DNA of 64,000 bases, taken from positions 248,001-312,000 of the forward strand of contig NZ_BNBM01000011.1 in NCBI RefSeq assembly GCF_014655715.1, given 5' to 3'. Below are positions 60,886 through 64,000 of the stretch, one piece after another; the first letter of the stretch is position 1; the number at the start of each line of letters is the position of its first letter. Both the position numbers and the translations under genes were made by a program. This DNA comes from Streptomyces lanatus. GTDB taxonomy: Bacteria > Actinomycetota > Actinomycetes > Streptomycetales > Streptomycetaceae. The notes under the pieces were generated by a model that saw nothing but the letters and a program-made list of their open reading frames with translations, was not told the origin of the DNA and did no database searches.

Positions 60886-61099
60886 AGTCAGTCCCGCGGT
60901 CCAGGACGCGGCGGGCCGCTTCGGCCTCTGCTGCCGGCGGTGACAGTTCGTCCAGGGTGTCGAGCTCATCATCCGCTTCCAGTTCCCGTTCCCAGGCCGC
61001 CGCAAGGCGTTCTTGCTCCTGGCGCGGTTTGGCGCCGATGGCCTCGCGCGACTTGGGGTCCAGGGCTGCCAGGAATCGTCCGACCGGGTCCGTGGTCAT
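60884..61099 (-). CDS. Small acidic protein of unknown function
   Basis: 71 residues from the ATG at 61099 with AAGGAG upstream. MTTDPVGRFLAALDPKSREA leads into a charged, Glu/Ala-rich helix (EQERLAAAWERELEADDELD), and the tail ends RRVLDRGTD. The TAG stop lies at the edge of the extra IS end, so the original C-terminus may have been altered by insertion. Not recognised; the good ribosome-binding site and codon pattern support a real gene. Confidence 0.5.
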   Translation of the reverse strand: MTTDPVGRFLAALDPKSREAIGAKPRQEQERLAAAWERELEADDELDTLDELSPPAAEAEAARRVLDRGTD

Positions 61100-61291
61100 A
61101 CGGTGCTCCTTGCCGCAAGAAGGGGTGACGCCCTGCCCCAGCATGACTGAACACTCACCCGCCTGCCGCCTGACACTGCCGGGGAACACCCCGTTGGCCT
61201 CTTCGCGGCCGGATCAGAGGCGGCTGGCAGACCAACACGGATCAGCGCGAGTGCCGGGCCGAGCAGCTTCTCGCCGTCGGGTCTGGAGCCC

Positions 61292-61571
61292 ATGTCCGGT
61301 TGCTGCACCCCGAACGGAAGCTGCCCCACCCGCACCGCCGCCGAGGTCGTCTACAAGGTCGAGGGCATCGGCAGCGCGCACTGCCAGGGTGTCGTGTGTC
61401 GTCACCGATGCCGTGCGTGCTTTCGATGGCGTCACGGCCGTGGAGCTCGAGATCGGGACCGGGCTGGTCACCGTGACGACTGCCGCCGAGGCCGGTGAGG
61501 CGTTCGACGCGCTGATCGCCGCGACCGTCGACGAGGCGGGCTACGACTTCGCGGGCCGCGTGCCCGCGTGA
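61292..61571 (+). pseudogene. Frameshifted heavy-metal-associated (CopZ-like) protein
   Basis: Starts MSGCCTPNGSCPTRTAAEVV YKVEGIGSAHCQG, then a 7-bp insertion (GTGTGTC near 61389) breaks the frame. In the next frame it continues VVTDAVRAFDGVTAVELEIG and ends EAGYDFAGRVPA at 61571. Joined, this is an HMA-domain metal chaperone with a Cys-rich N-terminus. The usual GMTCxxC site appears as GIGSAHCQG, so only one of the two metal-binding Cys remains. Confidence 0.6.
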
Positions 61572-61623
61572 ACCCCTGACCGTGCCGGGTGTCACCCGGC
61601 CCCGGCCCGGTCACCCCCCTTCA

Positions 61624-61782
61624 ATGCCCGCGCTGACGAACGGATTCAGCGCCGCGTTCCTCGACGCCGCGATCATCGCGGCTGTCGGCGGAATCGTCAC
61701 CCTCCTGGCCATGCGCACCGAGAGGTCCGTCGCGGCAGCGCAGCCCCAGCCGCAGGCGGAAGAGCGGATGGGCGTCAAGTAG
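61624..61782 (+). pseudogene. C-terminal remnant of an MFS transporter
   Basis: PALTNGFSAAFLDAAIIAAV followed by GGIVTLLAMRTER and a polar tail to the stop at 61780. This is the last membrane helix and tail of a DHA2-type MFS pump; the remaining ~450 residues are missing. Another sign of decay in this region. Confidence 0.45.
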
Positions 61783-62138
61783 GGGAACGCCGCCGTAAGC
61801 GGTACGGAAGCAACCACACCACGGCGTCCGCTGTCCCGCCGGGGCGGCGGACGCCTAGCCCTCGAAGGGATCCGACGATGATGCGATGGCCGACGCCGTC
61901 CGGCCGTCGGGGAACGCAGGAAGAACCAGCGGCCTCCTGGGCCGCACTGTGCAGAGGGGCCGATCATCCCCTGACGCGTATGGCGGCTGTCGCCCTGCTC
62001 CAGGCCCTGGCCTCGTATCTCGGCGAAGCTCGGTCGGCGAACTGTTCCTGCCCGACCTCCCGCGGCTGAGGGCACGGAGCGGGGTCGGTCATGCGGCCGG
62101 TCGGCGGCTCCAGCCGTGCGTGTGGCGGCCCCATAGGG
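61783..62138. other. Gene-free stretch
   Basis: 356 bp between two gene remnants. Open frames on both strands have no recognisable motif. I see no repeat longer than chance and no RNA gene. Confidence 0.45.
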
Positions 62139-62400
62139 TCAGGGCCGCTCGAGTTTCACGGCGACCGCGGCCATAACAACTCCCCGAGACCCAGCCCGTC
62201 CGGCGTGGCGCGAAGAGCAGCGCGCCAGTCGGACCCGCCGGTGCGGCGATGCCGACGGCCACAAGTGGGAGAGGCCGCAGTCCAGGACGGTCTCGAACGG
62301 CGCGCCGAGATCGGCCGGTTCGCGGTCGTCATGGCGTAGGAAGCGCGCCGTGGGCCGCGAGCCCGTGCCTTGTCCTCGACGGTGCACAGGGCGCGGGCGA
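62139..62400 (-). pseudogene. Remnant of a SAM-dependent methyltransferase
   Basis: On the minus strand ALCTVEDKARARG (in one frame) continues in another as FLRHDDREPADLGAPFETVL and DCGLSHLW. That is the middle of class I methyltransferases (the usual form is ALRAVEDKARARG followed by FDTVLDCGLFH). The SAM-binding glycine motif upstream and the C-terminal part are not readable in any frame. At least one frameshift and terminal losses are required. Confidence 0.5.
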
Positions 62401-62557
62401 CGAGCAGCATCTGCGCTGGTTCGTCCGGGCCACGGTGGACGAATGCGGCCGTCTTCCTTACGATCCGGCTCCCGCCGGGAAGGGCAGACGCGGCGCTTTC
62501 CCGCCGTTTCGACGTCCGGCATTCGCGCGCATCCCGCAGCGGCTCTGAACTGCTGGG

Positions 62558-63304
62558 TCAGGACACGTCGCGGCGTACGCTCGTGGTGACGGCGAGTACC
62601 GCGAAAACGACGGTGTAGACGGCGAGGACGGCGCCGCCGCCCCAGCGCGGCAGCAGGTCCGCGGTCGTCATGGCCTCGGTCCCGGCGCCGAGCGCCCGCC
62701 CGGCGTTGAACGGCAGCCAGCGGGCGAGGTCGCCGATCAGCTGGCCGACGATGCCTTCGACGAGGGCGACCCACGCCAGTGCGACGGCGACCGCGCCGAC
62801 GAGGCTGCGGACGAGCGCGCCGACCCCCACCCCGATCGCGGCGAACGCCGCGTTCCAGGAGATGCCGCCGCCGATCGTGGTCCACATCGACGAGTCCGAC
62901 CACTCGAAGGACACTCCCTTGTCCGCCCACCAGGCGGCGGCGACGCCGAGACCGACGAGGCTGCTCAGCACGCCGGACACCGCGCCGAGGACGCCGTGGA
63001 CGACGAGCTTGGCGCCGATGACGCGGCCGCGTGCGGGAGTGCTCAGATAGGTGTCGGTGATCGTCTTGTGCCGGTACTCCCCGGCGACCGCGAGGATCCC
63101 GAAGACCAGCGTGAGGATCGAGGTCACGCCCACGTGCGCGAGCGCGCCGCTCTGCGCGGCCGTGTCGAGCGCTTTGTCGGTGCCGGTGGAGACCACCAGG
63201 CCGCTGACACCGGCGATCATCAGCAAGGGAGATGCGGCCAGGAGGAGCCAGGGGCTGCGGACCGTGCGCAGCTTCAGTGCTTCGGTGCGGATCAGGGTGT
63301 GCAT
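62558..63304 (-). CDS. ABC-2 type transporter permease
   Basis: 248 residues. MHTLIRTEALKLRTVRSPWL is the common start of ABC-2 permeases, followed by six hydrophobic segments. The conserved AVAGEYRHKTITDTYLSTPARGRVIGAKL loop (EYRxxTI) is typical of bacitracin/lantibiotic-type and general drug exporters. It forms the membrane part of an exporter with the ATPase gene immediately upstream (18 bp gap, same strand). Substrate unknown. Confidence 0.9.
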   Translation of the reverse strand: MHTLIRTEALKLRTVRSPWLLLAASPLLMIAGVSGLVVSTGTDKALDTAAQSGALAHVGVTSILTLVFGILAVAGEYRHKTITDTYLSTPARGRVIGAKLVVHGVLGAVSGVLSSLVGLGVAAAWWADKGVSFEWSDSSMWTTIGGGISWNAAFAAIGVGVGALVRSLVGAVAVALAWVALVEGIVGQLIGDLARWLPFNAGRALGAGTEAMTTADLLPRWGGGAVLAVYTVVFAVLAVTTSVRRDVS

Positions 63305-63322
63305 GTCGTTCGTTCCTCGCGC

Positions 63323-64000
63323 TCAGCGGTGGGCCGGTGCCGTCGTGGCGCCGGTCGCGGGGTCGGTGTCCGGGGCCGACGTCAGCCGGAGGAACGCGGC
63401 TTCGAGCGTCTCCCCCTTCGCGGTCAGCTCGGTCAGCGGTCCCGCGTAACGCAGCGTGCCGCCGGCGAGGATGACCACGCGGTCGACGGTCTGTGCCACC
63501 TCGCTCAGTACATGGCTGGACATCAGCACCGTGTGGCCCTCATCGGCCAGGTCGCGCAGCAGATCCCGCAGATCGGCCATGCCGGCCGGGTCCAGCCCGT
63601 TGGCGGGCTCGTCCAGGACGAGCACCTTCGGTTCGCCGAGCAGGGCCGCGGCCAGTCCCAGCCGCTGGCGCATCCCCAGCGAGTAGCCGCCCACGCGTCG
63701 GTGCCCGGAATCGGCCAGGCCGACCCGGTCCAGCACCTCCTCGACCCGCGAGCCCGGGATGCCTCCGGCCAGGGCGAGGATCCGCAGGTGATCGCGGCCG
63801 CTGCGGCCGGGGTGGAAACCGGTGGCCTCGAGGACCGCGCCGACGGCCCGCCTCGGCTCCGTCAGCTCGGCGTATCGGCGGCCGTCGATCAGGGCCCGGC
63901 CCGCGGTGGGCGTCACCAGGCCCAGGAGCATGCGCAGTGTGGTGGTCTTGCCGGCCCCGTTCGGACCGAGGAACCCGGTCACGACTCCGGGCTCGACGTC
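63323..64000 (-). CDS. ABC transporter ATP-binding protein (partial)
   Basis: The 5' end runs off the window; the visible frame begins DVEPGVVTGFLGPNGAGKTT. Walker A GPNGAGKTT, the signature YSLGMRQRLGLA, Walker B VLVLDEPANGLDP and switch His in LMSSHVLSEVAQTVD are all present, so the ATPase should be active. The C-terminal extension (LTSAPDTDPATGATTAPAHR) is as seen in ABC-2 drug exporters. It precedes and is co-transcribed with the permease at 62558. Confidence 0.92.
   Translation of the reverse strand, partial: DVEPGVVTGFLGPNGAGKTTTLRMLLGLVTPTAGRALIDGRRYAELTEPRRAVGAVLEATGFHPGRSGRDHLRILALAGGIPGSRVEEVLDRVGLADSGHRRVGGYSLGMRQRLGLAAALLGEPKVLVLDEPANGLDPAGMADLRDLLRDLADEGHTVLMSSHVLSEVAQTVDRVVILAGGTLRYAGPLTELTAKGETLEAAFLRLTSAPDTDPATGATTAPAHR

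Noticed and set aside
1..64000. tRNA, rRNA or obvious riboswitch genes
   Set aside because: I looked for tRNA-like CCA or TpsiC arms and rRNA-like segments while reading and saw none; a covariance-model search would be needed to exclude small RNAs.

Overview
The window is high-GC DNA with the codon bias, leaderless or GTG starts, ATGA-coupled operons and gene families of a Streptomyces or close relative. Streptomyces-specific markers include a conservon (kinase-like CvnA, roadblock CvnB, DUF742 CvnC, GTPase CvnD and two P450s), an MHYT membrane protein, MmyB-type XRE regulators and IS5-type transposases.

Layout. 1-3375: 3' end of an NRPS gene whose C-terminus is not a thioesterase or ordinary reductase but a domain resembling cyanobacterial acyl-ACP reductase (AAR). 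3320-19057: mostly single accessory or metabolic genes (flavin monooxygenase, metallophosphoesterase, MHYT protein, arginase-like enzyme, epoxide-hydrolase-like enzyme, two MFS pumps, DUF899 protein, aldo/keto reductase, XRE regulator, APH-like kinase, GNAT, dienelactone hydrolase, YciO/YrdC protein, PucR-type regulator). 19182-24530: a complete conservon operon with CYP154-like and CYP157-like P450s. 25009-44716: the main find, a compact lipid/polyketide assembly line reading away from the conservon.

The assembly line is FAAL, then a 4511-residue protein ACP-[KS-AT-DH-KR-ACP]-[KS-AT-DH-KR-ACP]-C-FkbH, then ACP-thioester reductase plus an extra C-terminal domain, then an alpha/beta hydrolase with a cysteine at the nucleophile position, then a second alpha/beta hydrolase. 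My inference: a fatty acid is activated by FAAL, extended twice and dehydrated to a dienoyl chain, and joined by the C domain to a glyceryl unit placed on a carrier by FkbH. The reductase then frees the product as an aldehyde or alcohol, giving an acyl-glyceraldehyde/acylglycerol-like lipid. I know of no described pathway with exactly this order.

44754-52888: stand-alone regulatory and metabolic genes (ArsR/SRPBCC pair with twin palindromes, a two-component system with a 30-bp palindrome, a GH10 xylanase with a broken CBM, a lipoprotein, a DinB/maleylpyruvate-isomerase-like protein, an F420-type oxidoreductase, a methyltransferase). 52889-62557 is a plastic, decaying region. It holds two copies of a ~175-bp non-coding repeat, at least seven broken genes, an IS5-type insertion sequence plus an extra copy of its end, a LanC-like gene, and one healthy TetR/SDR pair with strong operator palindromes. 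62558-64000: an ABC-2 type exporter (permease and 5'-truncated-by-window ATPase).
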